A stretch of 34,200 nt of DNA, from contig JAOTZH010000016.1 of NCBI GenBank assembly GCA_029861425.1, positions 1 through 34,200 on the forward strand, written 5' to 3'. The stretch comes from Gemmatimonadota bacterium (lineage in GTDB: Bacteria > Gemmatimonadota > Gemmatimonadetes > Palauibacterales > Palauibacteraceae). Of this stretch, positions 8,701 through 17,652 are shown piece after piece. The stretch's first letter is position 1. Each line of letters opens with the position of its first letter. Position numbers and translations under genes: made by a program. A model generated the notes under the pieces. It was not told where the DNA came from. It worked only from the letters and a program-made list of their open reading frames with translations, and searched no databases.

Positions 8701-11700
8701 TCACTGGTAGTCCCTCAGCCGCTTGAGCTCGACGGCAGCCGGCTTCCGGAGGATGCGCCGCTCCTCGTCGGGGCCGCACACCGTCCGGTAATCACACCAG
8801 TCGCAGGCCTTCTTCCTCGGGAGCGCCTGGAACGCTCCAGCCTCGTAGGCGCTCCCGAGGACATCCGCGAGCACGCGTGCGGCTCCGGCGGTCTCCTCGT
8901 TGATCGGCACCTCGTGCGACCTGAACTCGCCGTCGGAGGTGCAGTAGTAGAGTCGTCCCGATTGGACGTCGTCCTCGGGAAACAGCTGTTGGGCGGCCAG
9001 GCCGTACAACACGGGCTGCAGCAGCTCCCCGCCCTGGATGATCGCGTTTCTGCGCGGCCGGTACCGGCCGGTCTTGTGGTCCGTGACGCGGACGACCCCG
9101 GACGCCGTCCGCTCGATCAGGTCGATCGCCCCCCTCAGCCTCAGGCCGACCCCAAGGTCGACGGGTTCGGGGACGGAGTGCTCGTCGCGGTCGGCGTCGC
9201 GCGGCAGTCCGAAAGAGAGCTCGAAACGGTGAGGCTCGAAGGGGCCGATCTCCAGGCTCTCGCGGTGCAGCCACTCCCGGAGATCCTGACGGATCGCCTC
9301 GATGCCGTCGCGCCACACACGATCTATCGCGGGCACCAGCCGGTCCCGGAAGTCCCCGGCCACCTTCTCGACCACGTCGTCCAGCGTGGAGTGAGCCGAC
9401 TCGAGGTTCTCGGGAGTCACTGGAAGCAGCGCCGTGCCACCCGCCCGAACCGCCGTCTCACTGTCGATCTGAAGCCGCGTCAGCAGCTCGAACTGGATCT
9501 GGTGGACAAGAGATCCGCGCTGCAGCGGGTCGAGGCTCTCGATTCCCACCGGCTCTTCCCGGGGCGCCAGCCCCTGGATCGTGTACAGGTAGAAGCGATA
9601 GGGACAGGCCGCGAAGTGCTGAAGGGCCGTCGCCGAGAACGCCCGCGCGTCCGGCGCATGACGCGCCAGGGCTTCGGTCGCCCCGGGCGAGAGCTGCAGT
9701 AGGCCGTCGGCCCATGTCCACCGACGAACCTCCCACCGGTAGGCCCGAAAGCGGAGCGCGCGAGCCAGGTGTCGGTTGGTGTGGAGCAGGTGCCCGGCCG
9801 CCTTCACCGCGGCGTCACCCCGGACGCCCAGATCGGCGAGGACTGCGAGATCGTATTCCGCCTCGTCGATCGCGCTCGCCGCTACCCGTGGCGCGGGCCA
9901 GCCGATCCGGGCGTCGGACACCTTTTCGGCACGCTCCGCGAGGTCCTCGAACCGCGGCAACCGGCCCTCCGCGGCCCGGACGGCCTCGAGCATATAGAAC
10001 GACGGGACGCGAGGCCGAGACTTTCCGGCCTCGATGCGCGGGTAAGACAGAACGACCTGCTCGCGTGCGGCTCCCACGGCGATCGTGAGGGCGAGCCGTT
10101 CGTCCGCTACCCGCTCGGCGTTCGTACGAAGGCCGGGTGTCCGGGGGCCCGCGTTGAGAGCATCGCGGACATCGTCCAGCAGGATCGGATCCTCGGCGAT
10201 CTTCGGCGGGAAGACGCGCTCAGCCATCCCGGGGACGAACACCACGTCGAACTCGTGGCCGCGAGCGGCGTCGATCGGGCCGACGAAGACCTTGCCGTAG
10301 CGATTCCCCTTCGACGGGCTGGCGGCTTCGATGAGACGCGGCCCGAGCGTTTGGACGACCTCCGCAAGACGGACGGGCCCGACCGGACCCATCGGGCCGA
10401 GCGCCGAGAGCGTCGCGTGGATGCCCTCCGGATGTCGAATGGACCGGCTCGCGAGACCTCCCAGCGCGTCGATCCATTCCGCCCACGTCCCGGTCTCGGG
10501 GAGAGCGGCGAGCTCGTCCAGCAGCGGCAACGCGTACTCGCGGAAATGCCTCAGGTCGCTCAGCGCACCGTCCACTCGGGTCACCCGCGGGTCCTCGGCG
10601 TCCTCGACCGCGAGCCCGTCTCGCTTGATCTCCAGCTCCTCACGCAGGCTGGCCAGCCGGCGGCGCCAGCGGTCGAGCCCTCCGACGACGGACGACTCGA
10701 CGAGGAGCTTCTCCCAGCGGCGAGGCACCCTGAGGTTGCGAGCCCTGACCGGACCGCCGGACTCCGACGGTTCCACTCGAGCCGTCGCGGACACCCCGCC
10801 CGACTCGTCCGCCACGTCCTCGGCGACGGGAGCGAGATCGAACCCGAGCTGCTCGACGACCTCCGACTCGCCCTCCTCGTCGGCGGGGACCCAGCGCTCC
10901 TCCGGCGGCGGGGGCGACGGCGGCGTCTTCTCCTCGGTCGCGTCGGGAACCTCACCCACGGAGAGGTACTCGGCGAAGCGCGCGGCGGAGTAGTCCTCGG
11001 CCCTGCATCTCAGGAGCGCGAGAAAGGCGCGGCCGGCCGGATCGGGACGGCGAACGCCGCGGGCGAAATACGCGGGGATGTCCGCGCGACGCAGCGCCTC
11101 TTCGACGTACGGACGGTAGTCCTGGGGTTGCCGCAGGAGGACCGCGGCGCGATCGAAACCCCTCCCCTCCTCGGCGGCCCGCAGCAGCCGTCGCGCGATC
11201 TCGACGCACTCGCGGCCTTCGCCGGGCGCGGAGAACACAGTCAGCGTCTCGTCCGGGTTCGCGTCGTCCGGCGGCGCGTCGAACAGGTGCTCCTGCAGGC
11301 GGTCGAGCGCCCGCCGCGTGACCGCGTCCTTCCCCTCCCCCTCGGCCGTCAGCTCGAGAAGCGCGGGCGTCCGCTCGTCACCCGCGGGAAACGTGACGAG
11401 GCTCTCCGGTGCTCGTTCGAGCAGGGCGGACGCGAACCCGGCCACGGCCCGCGAGTCGACCCGCAGATCGTAGAACAGCGTGGGAAGGTCGAGCAGGTAG
11501 TGCCGAAACTCCGCATCCTGAACGGCCTCGGCGGCAGCGGCCATCACCGTAGCGCGATCTGCGAGCCCGGCAGCCTCCCACTCGTGGTCGACTTCGGCGG
11601 CGAGCGCGGCCAGCCCCTCGTCGTGTCGACCCAGCTCTTCCGGTTCCACGCCGGCCAGACGCAGCTCCTCCAGCGCTCCGCCGACTGCCCGGATGAACCC

Positions 11701-12036
11701 CGGGGTGTCGGAGACCGGTCCCAGCCGGCCGAGCGCCTCCGGGCCCAGACGCATGAGCGTGCGCGCCACCACCGCGTCCCGGGCCACGCCGCCCGCCGGG
11801 ACGCGGTCGCCGAGGCGCGCCGCCGCCAGCTCGGTAGCGAGAATAGAGAGCGTGACGCGCCGCCAGCCCAGCGTCGGCCCGGCGGCGCTCACCGCCTCCA
11901 GGATCAGGTCGTGAGGCCCGGTCAACGTCTCGCCGACTACGAGCGCTCCGCCACCTCCGGCCTCTCGCAGCCAGCGCAGCGCGGCCCGGCGACGGACCGA
12001 CGACCGGGACGAGACGACGATTCGGGGCAAGCTCAT
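8701..12036 (-). CDS. addB: AddB-like PD-(D/E)XK exonuclease subunit with Fe-S cysteine staple
   Basis: Start at 12036 or 12045. FVPGMAERVFPPKIAEDPIL; VVLSYPRIEAGKSRPRVPSFYMLEA; FAACPYRFYLYTIQGL plus C-terminal CDWCDYRTVC (Cys pattern of AddB-type Fe-S nucleases); nuclease motif VTDHKTGRYRP. Confidence 0.85.
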   Translation of the reverse strand: MSLPRIVVSSRSSVRRRAALRWLREAGGGGALVVGETLTGPHDLILEAVSAAGPTLGWRRVTLSILATELAAARLGDRVPAGGVARDAVVARTLMRLGPEALGRLGPVSDTPGFIRAVGGALEELRLAGVEPEELGRHDEGLAALAAEVDHEWEAAGLADRATVMAAAAEAVQDAEFRHYLLDLPTLFYDLRVDSRAVAGFASALLERAPESLVTFPAGDERTPALLELTAEGEGKDAVTRRALDRLQEHLFDAPPDDANPDETLTVFSAPGEGRECVEIARRLLRAAEEGRGFDRAAVLLRQPQDYRPYVEEALRRADIPAYFARGVRRPDPAGRAFLALLRCRAEDYSAARFAEYLSVGEVPDATEEKTPPSPPPPEERWVPADEEGESEVVEQLGFDLAPVAEDVADESGGVSATARVEPSESGGPVRARNLRVPRRWEKLLVESSVVGGLDRWRRRLASLREELEIKRDGLAVEDAEDPRVTRVDGALSDLRHFREYALPLLDELAALPETGTWAEWIDALGGLASRSIRHPEGIHATLSALGPMGPVGPVRLAEVVQTLGPRLIEAASPSKGNRYGKVFVGPIDAARGHEFDVVFVPGMAERVFPPKIAEDPILLDDVRDALNAGPRTPGLRTNAERVADERLALTIAVGAAREQVVLSYPRIEAGKSRPRVPSFYMLEAVRAAEGRLPRFEDLAERAEKVSDARIGWPAPRVAASAIDEAEYDLAVLADLGVRGDAAVKAAGHLLHTNRHLARALRFRAYRWEVRRWTWADGLLQLSPGATEALARHAPDARAFSATALQHFAACPYRFYLYTIQGLAPREEPVGIESLDPLQRGSLVHQIQFELLTRLQIDSETAVRAGGTALLPVTPENLESAHSTLDDVVEKVAGDFRDRLVPAIDRVWRDGIEAIRQDLREWLHRESLEIGPFEPHRFELSFGLPRDADRDEHSVPEPVDLGVGLRLRGAIDLIERTASGVVRVTDHKTGRYRPRRNAIIQGGELLQPVLYGLAAQQLFPEDDVQSGRLYYCTSDGEFRSHEVPINEETAGAARVLADVLGSAYEAGAFQALPRKKACDWCDYRTVCGPDEERRILRKPAAVELKRLRDYQ

Positions 12037-12063
12037 GGCCAACAATACGCCTCCCCCTGGACA

Positions 12064-12080
12064 TTCACATCCTCTTCACA
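12064..12080 (+). promoter_or_regulatory. Direct repeat TTCACA-N5-TTCACA (11-bp period), candidate OmpR-family operator
   Basis: TTCACATCCTCTTCACA in the intergenic gap between divergent addB and the serine hydrolase gene. Confidence 0.35.
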
Positions 12081-12133
12081 GCGGACGGTCAGCTTGCGAG
12101 TGTCAGATCACCTCAACTCGGCCGAGTAGACGC

Positions 12134-13603
12134 ATGCCCACGCTGTTCAAGCCCTTCGTCCCGATCCTGCCAATCCTGATCGCGGCCGGTATAGGTGTCC
12201 TCTCGACCTCCAACCCCCTGGAGGCGCAGAGGCCCGACCGCGACGAAGCCCGTCACGCGGTCGGCGAGATCGCCGGCGCGGCGGCCGAGCGGGGCTTCGC
12301 CGGCCAGGTGCTCGCGGTACGCGACGGAGAGCTCCTCCTCCACGAGGCGTTCGGCCTTTCCGACACCGGCGCCGGGACCCCGACCAGCCTCGAGACGGTC
12401 TACGCGATCGGCTCGGTGACGAAACAGTTCACGAGGGTGGCGATCCTCAACCTCGAGGAGGAGGGGAAGCTCGATGCGTCTCAACCGATCCACCGCTACC
12501 TCGAAGGTGTTCCGACCGACAAGCGCGAGATCACCCTCCAGCAGCTGCTCGACATGCGCGCGGGGTTCCACGAGTACCACGATGACTCGGGCGATCATCA
12601 GGCCATGAACCGGGAAGAGGCGCTCACGCGAATCCTCGCGCAGGACCTGCTCTTCGAGCCGGGGACCGAGCGCGCCTACTCCAACTCGGGCTACACGTTG
12701 CTGGCCGCGATCGTGGAAAACGTGTCCGGCATGACGTTCCCCGAATACGTTCGGTCCGCCCTTCTCGAACCGGTGGGACTGCACCGGGTAGGTTTTCACG
12801 GCGACGCGCTGTGGGGCGACACGCTCCCGTCCCGCGGCCGGAACGGAATCCGTTTCGGCGAAAACGCCCCACACACGTGGCCGAGCGTGACGTGGGCGCT
12901 CCAGGGCGGCGGCGGAATGGTCGCGTCCGCCCAGGACCTCATGAACTGGATCCAGGCGCTCCGCGGCGGCGCGGTTCTCGGACCCGAGGCCCTCGCGCGC
13001 GCCTACCGCGACGACGGAAACGCCCTCTACGCGGGAGGGGACGATTTCGGTTTCCAGACCGGTGTCGTCGAGCTGGCTGACGGCGCCGACTTCGTCATCG
13101 TGAACACGAACACCGCAGCGGACGTGCTCGCCATCGCGATGGAGGCCGCCGAAGCGATGACTGGCGAAGCGCTCCCCTTCGAGCTGCCTCGCGAGGCAGC
13201 CGTGGAAGAGGAGGGGCCCGAGCCGTCCGCCGCGGCGCCGGGCGCCGAGCGGGTGGTCGTTCGAGGTGGCCCCGGAGGCCAGGACGGCATCCCCGACTCG
13301 CCCCGCGCGCGTGCGGCCATGGGCTTTCTGGAGGCAATGCGGGCCGGCACGGACGAGGCGCTGGTCGCGCTGGTCAACGAAGGGTTCGCCCCCGCCATGC
13401 GGGATGCGTTCACCGTCTACGAACACGTCGAGCAACTCGCGATGCTCCGGGATCTGATCGAAGGCTCCGATGATGTGGGACTCTCGCCCCGCGGCGAGTT
13501 CGTCGTCGCGATCATGCTCCAGCCGAGCGGCCAGGCGATCATCCTGGACCTCGAGCCGAGTCCGCCCCACGGGATCGCCGGGGTGCGGGTCGAGGGCGGC
13601 TGA
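12134..13603 (+). CDS. Beta-lactamase-fold serine hydrolase with C-terminal accessory domain
   Basis: SxxK in YAIGSVTKQFTRVAIL; YSNSGYTLL (YxN); N-terminal signal sequence. C-terminal extension RARAAMGFLEAMRAGTDEALVALVNEGFAPAMRDAF... after the hydrolase domain. Confidence 0.88.
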   Translation: MPTLFKPFVPILPILIAAGIGVLSTSNPLEAQRPDRDEARHAVGEIAGAAAERGFAGQVLAVRDGELLLHEAFGLSDTGAGTPTSLETVYAIGSVTKQFTRVAILNLEEEGKLDASQPIHRYLEGVPTDKREITLQQLLDMRAGFHEYHDDSGDHQAMNREEALTRILAQDLLFEPGTERAYSNSGYTLLAAIVENVSGMTFPEYVRSALLEPVGLHRVGFHGDALWGDTLPSRGRNGIRFGENAPHTWPSVTWALQGGGGMVASAQDLMNWIQALRGGAVLGPEALARAYRDDGNALYAGGDDFGFQTGVVELADGADFVIVNTNTAADVLAIAMEAAEAMTGEALPFELPREAAVEEEGPEPSAAAPGAERVVVRGGPGGQDGIPDSPRARAAMGFLEAMRAGTDEALVALVNEGFAPAMRDAFTVYEHVEQLAMLRDLIEGSDDVGLSPRGEFVVAIMLQPSGQAIILDLEPSPPHGIAGVRVEGG

Positions 13604-13644
13604 CGTGAAACTGACGCTCGACGGTCTTCGTTCTCTCGAACCGT

Positions 13645-13659
13645 CGGCTCGCTGAGCCG
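13645..13659 (+). terminator. Short stem-loop, possible terminator after the serine hydrolase gene
   Basis: CGGCTC-gct-GAGCCG perfect 6-bp stem 42 nt after the stop codon. No U-tract. Confidence 0.3.
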
Positions 13660-13695
13660 TCCCGGTACCCTGTACCATGCAAGCGGACGAGGTCG

Positions 13696-16035
13696 ATGAG
13701 GTCACTCGTGACACCGCCACAGTTAACATTGTTTACTTCACGCTCAGCCGGGACCCTGCTGGCGGCCGTCGTGGGGCTGGCCCTCGCAATGTCCGCGTGG
13801 ATCCTGACTCCTCCGACGCCGGCGGACGCGGATGCCGACGAGGCCGAGTTCAGCGCTGGACGCTCGATCGAGATTCTCGGACGCCTGATCGGGGACGAGA
13901 GCCCCCACCCTATCGGGAGTGCGGCCAATGCCCGCGTGCGCGACGCCCTCGTCCGCGAGGTGGAAGCCCTGGGGCTGGAGCCGTCGATTCAGTCGACGTT
14001 CGTCTGCGGCGAATACCGTCACTACTGCGGCACGGTGGAGAACGTCGTCGCACGGATTCCGGCCCTATCCGGTCCGGTCGACCCGGTCGGCGGGACGGGC
14101 GCTGTCCTCATCAACGCCCATTACGACAGCCAGGGCGCTACACCCGGGGCGGCGGATGCCCTCGCCGGCGTCGCCTCCGCCCTCGAGGTCGGCCGAGTGG
14201 TGGCGGGATCGGACGATCGAGCCCGGGACGTGATCCTGTTCTTCCCCGACGGGGAGGAAGCCGGTCTGCTCGGAGCGACCGCCTTCGTTCAGGATCACCC
14301 CTGGGCCGCGGACGTCGAAGCGTTCGTGAACCTCGAGGCCCGCGGCTCGGGCGGGATCTCGATTCCGGCGTACACGATCGGCGACGATCGCCAGGTGCTC
14401 CGCCCGTATGCCCGCGGGCTCGGCCGGCACGCGCCGGGTTCGGGCCTGGCCGCGGTGAGCACGCTGCTCCCCGCCGCGAACGATATCGTGGTGTTCGATC
14501 AGCTCGGGGTGCCCGGCGTGACCTTCGGGTTCACGAGCCACATCCGACATTACCACACGCCGCTGGATGACCTCGAGCATCTCGACCGCGGAAGCGTCCA
14601 GCAGCAGGGGGACGCGGTACTCCGCGTCGTACGCGAACTCGTCGCCTCCCCGGCCGACGCGGGTGCCGCGCGGGGTCGGCTGAGCTTCGTCTCGGTCGGT
14701 CCCCTCACGCTGAGCTGGCCCGAGCGCTGGGCCGTCCCGCTCGCCCTGATCGCGCTGGCGGGCACACTCACCCTGGTGGCGGTCGCGATCCGCCGCGGCG
14801 TGGTGGCCGGGCGACGGCTGGCCTGGGGCCTCGTCGCGTGGCCGACGGCGCTCGTGGTCGCGTTCTTCGGGAGCGCCGTGCTCAATCTCGTACGCAAGTC
14901 CGCGAGCCTGTCTCCCGGTGTCTGGATCAGCCGGCCAGACCCGACCTTCTTCGGCTTCTGGGCGGGGGCCGCCCTGCTCGTCGCCGCCTGCGCCTGGCTT
15001 TTCCGGCGCGGGGCCCGGCCCGGCGGGTTGTGGCTGGGGGCGTGGATCTGGTGGGCGATTTGCGGGCTCGCCGTGTCCTGGGCCTTCCCCGGGCTGGGGT
15101 ACCTGTTCGTGGCCCCGACACTGGCCGCGGCGGCCTTCGGACTCGGCGGCCTGCTGCGACCCCACGGAGCAACACCCCTCGCGCCGGTGCTTCCGGCGAT
15201 CGCCGCGTCCGCCTTCGTCGCTCTGCTCGTGTGGCTACCGCACGTGTGGTTCCTGAAGGACTTCATCGGGCTGGGCAACATGCCGCCCGTCGCGGCGATG
15301 GTGGCGATCGCGCTCACGACTGCGATGCCGCTGGCCGCCGCGCTTCCCCGCCCGGGGCACACCGTCACGGGACTCGCGATCGCCGCCCTGGTGCTGCTCG
15401 GGGTCGGTACGAGGATGCCCGCCTTCTCGGAGGAAGCGCCGCAGTGGGCGAACGTCGTGTACTCGCTGGACGCCGACGCGGCCGAGGCCCGCTGGTTCTT
15501 CACCGGCTCGCCGCTGCCCGAGGCGGTCGTCGCGGCGGGTGGGTTCGCGGGGGAGTTCGGGCGGGTCCTTCCCTGGACGCCGGGCGAGAGCGGTCCGACC
15601 GCCGAAGCGCCCGACGCGGGGCTCCCGGCACCCGAGCTCGAGGTGATCGAGCCTCCACCGGAACAGGGCGAGCCGCGTCGAGCGCGCGTGCGGATCCGAT
15701 CGGTGAGAGGGGCTCCGGTCGTGCAGATCGCGTTCGAGGCCGATCGCGCGCCCGACGTCGTCCGACTCGGCGGCGTTCGGGTGCCGGAGGACCGCGCCGC
15801 GTTCGCGCTCTTCGATCCGGACTACCGGGTATTCACCGTCTGGACCGTCCCGGACTCCGGGGTGGTCGCCGAGCTCGAATGGACGGGGAGCGGCCCCCTC
15901 CCGGTCCTGATCGCCGACCGCTCACCGGGCGTACCCGAGGTCGCCCGGCGCCTGGTCGAGGCCCGACCGGCGGCCGCCGTGCCGATTGGAGCCGGCGACG
16001 CCACCGTCGTCCACGTTCGGCGCGAGCTGCCCTGA
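13696..16035 (+). CDS. M28-family metallopeptidase with multi-pass membrane C-terminal half (ERMP1-like architecture)
   Basis: 779 aa. NAHYDSQGATPGAADALAGVASALEVGR, FFPDGEEAGLLGATAFV, VNLEARGSGG, HYHTPLDD; several hydrophobic TM segments after residue ~340. Confidence 0.88.
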   Translation: MRSLVTPPQLTLFTSRSAGTLLAAVVGLALAMSAWILTPPTPADADADEAEFSAGRSIEILGRLIGDESPHPIGSAANARVRDALVREVEALGLEPSIQSTFVCGEYRHYCGTVENVVARIPALSGPVDPVGGTGAVLINAHYDSQGATPGAADALAGVASALEVGRVVAGSDDRARDVILFFPDGEEAGLLGATAFVQDHPWAADVEAFVNLEARGSGGISIPAYTIGDDRQVLRPYARGLGRHAPGSGLAAVSTLLPAANDIVVFDQLGVPGVTFGFTSHIRHYHTPLDDLEHLDRGSVQQQGDAVLRVVRELVASPADAGAARGRLSFVSVGPLTLSWPERWAVPLALIALAGTLTLVAVAIRRGVVAGRRLAWGLVAWPTALVVAFFGSAVLNLVRKSASLSPGVWISRPDPTFFGFWAGAALLVAACAWLFRRGARPGGLWLGAWIWWAICGLAVSWAFPGLGYLFVAPTLAAAAFGLGGLLRPHGATPLAPVLPAIAASAFVALLVWLPHVWFLKDFIGLGNMPPVAAMVAIALTTAMPLAAALPRPGHTVTGLAIAALVLLGVGTRMPAFSEEAPQWANVVYSLDADAAEARWFFTGSPLPEAVVAAGGFAGEFGRVLPWTPGESGPTAEAPDAGLPAPELEVIEPPPEQGEPRRARVRIRSVRGAPVVQIAFEADRAPDVVRLGGVRVPEDRAAFALFDPDYRVFTVWTVPDSGVVAELEWTGSGPLPVLIADRSPGVPEVARRLVEARPAAAVPIGAGDATVVHVRRELP

Positions 16036-16070
16036 CGCGGGGCGCCGGGATTCGCAGCGGCGGGGACCTC

Positions 16071-17579
16071 CTAGCTGGAGACCACCCGTCCGTCCGGTGC
16101 CACGACACCCGGGAGATCCAGATCGCTGGAGAGCCCGATTACCAGGTCGTGCAGGCGGGCGCGCACCCCGCGGAGCCGCTCGATCTCCTCGGCGCGGACC
16201 CGACGCGTCCGTCGGACCCGGATGGCGCGGAGGGTCTCGCCAGTCAGTCGCCGGTACCGAATCGCGACGGCGCCTCCCACCGCGGAGAGGATCGCCGCGA
16301 CCAGCCCGGCGGCCAACGGCACCCCGCGCAGGACCCCGAAGACGCCTCCGAGCCCGATCACGCCGAGCGCGACCAGCACTCCGACGATGGTCCAGGTGAT
16401 CGGAAAGACGATGGCTCCGATGATGACCTTGAGCGACGCCTCGTCCTTCGATTCCTGTGCCATCCGCTTCACGATGGCCCTGCACAGAAGAGCGGCGGGG
16501 AGGTTGACCAGGTAGCCCAGAACGAGGAGGGGCGGGAGCAGCAGATACACCAGCACCACCTGTGCGACGAGAGCGATGGGGAGAAGCAGCGATCCGAGCC
16601 CGGGGGCCCCGTCCAGCTCGCGGTCCTCGATGCCGAGAGCCGACATGTCCGCATCGTACTCGCGCACGACGTCCAGCACCGCCTCGACGTCACCGGGTCG
16701 CGAGTTTTTGAGCGCCTGATACCCGGTCCAGAACCTCGCGAAGCCGAGACTTTGCTCCACCATCGCCGCGCGACCGGGCCTGGCCCCGGCCCGGTAGACG
16801 CGCTCGGCCCGCACCAGCGTCCTGCCCCGGTGCATCAAGTGATGTAGCTCCCAGGTCGTGGTCGGGTGTACGGCCTGCTCGAGAGCCCTCTGGATCTCGG
16901 CGGTCAGACGGCGGGCCCGGGCGTAGAAGGTCTCGTCCGACTCGTCGCCCGCGGGCGACACGTCAAGCTCCGCCGGAACCTCGATCGGCGGGTGGAACTC
17001 GACGAGCGCCCTCGATCGAAACGCGTGCTTCTCGTCGTAGTGCAGACCCACGGGGATGATCACCGGACCACGACCGGATCCTTCGCGCGACACCGTGCCG
17101 CGGCGCTCGTCTTGCGCGCGGGCCAGCTGGCGCGCGCGGTAGTACAGCCGGGCGGCCCCGGTCTTGAGCTCCATCAGGTGCGGTCGATCGTGGCTGATCC
17201 CCTCCGGGAAGAGGGCCGAGAACGACCCCCTGGCGATCTTGTCGGCGAGGGCGTCGAGACTCGTCCGATTGGCCTCCCGCCGCGTCGCCTCATCGCCGGT
17301 CACGTCGGCCGCCCGATAGATCGGCACGGTACCGAACGCCCGCATGAGCGTGCCGAGGATCGGGACCTTCAGAAGACCGTGGCGCGCGCCGAACACGACC
17401 CGGCCCGGGAGCTGGGCGAGAATGAGCGCGGGGTCGATCAGGCCGTTCGGGTGCCAGGCGACGAGAAGCCCGCCCCGATCGTGAGGGATGTTCTCGAGCC
17501 CTTCGACCTCGACGCGCTTGAAGAATGCGCGGATCAGTAGCCTGAGGAGCGCCATGGCGGCGCGATACGATCGCGACAT
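16071..17579 (-). CDS. PlsC-family glycerophosphate/lysophosphatidate acyltransferase with C-terminal TM segments
   Basis: WHPNGLIDPALIL, GTVPIYRAADV, ALFPEGISHDRPHLMELKTGAARLYYRAR. Start set to MSRSYRAAM at 17579, because the track ORF start (17735) overlaps the upstream gene on the same strand. Confidence 0.87.
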   Translation of the reverse strand: MSRSYRAAMALLRLLIRAFFKRVEVEGLENIPHDRGGLLVAWHPNGLIDPALILAQLPGRVVFGARHGLLKVPILGTLMRAFGTVPIYRAADVTGDEATRREANRTSLDALADKIARGSFSALFPEGISHDRPHLMELKTGAARLYYRARQLARAQDERRGTVSREGSGRGPVIIPVGLHYDEKHAFRSRALVEFHPPIEVPAELDVSPAGDESDETFYARARRLTAEIQRALEQAVHPTTTWELHHLMHRGRTLVRAERVYRAGARPGRAAMVEQSLGFARFWTGYQALKNSRPGDVEAVLDVVREYDADMSALGIEDRELDGAPGLGSLLLPIALVAQVVLVYLLLPPLLVLGYLVNLPAALLCRAIVKRMAQESKDEASLKVIIGAIVFPITWTIVGVLVALGVIGLGGVFGVLRGVPLAAGLVAAILSAVGGAVAIRYRRLTGETLRAIRVRRTRRVRAEEIERLRGVRARLHDLVIGLSSDLDLPGVVAPDGRVVSS

Positions 17580-17652
17580 GCCGAACGATACGCCGGGTGG
17601 CTGCGCGACGGGAAGGTCGAGGGGCGGTCGAGCGACCGCCCCTCCGCCTCGA

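Noticed and set aside
7247-8779. 510-aa minus-strand ORF opposite the esterase-like gene
   Set aside because: It overlaps the ends of both addA and addB and has an Arg/Gly/Pro-rich antisense-like composition. The plus-strand ORF carries a signal peptide and recognisable motifs.
13600-13616. CTGACG repeated with 11-bp period (CTGACGTGAAACTGACG)
   Set aside because: It straddles the stop codon of the serine hydrolase gene. A single occurrence in GC-rich DNA is too weak to call an operator.
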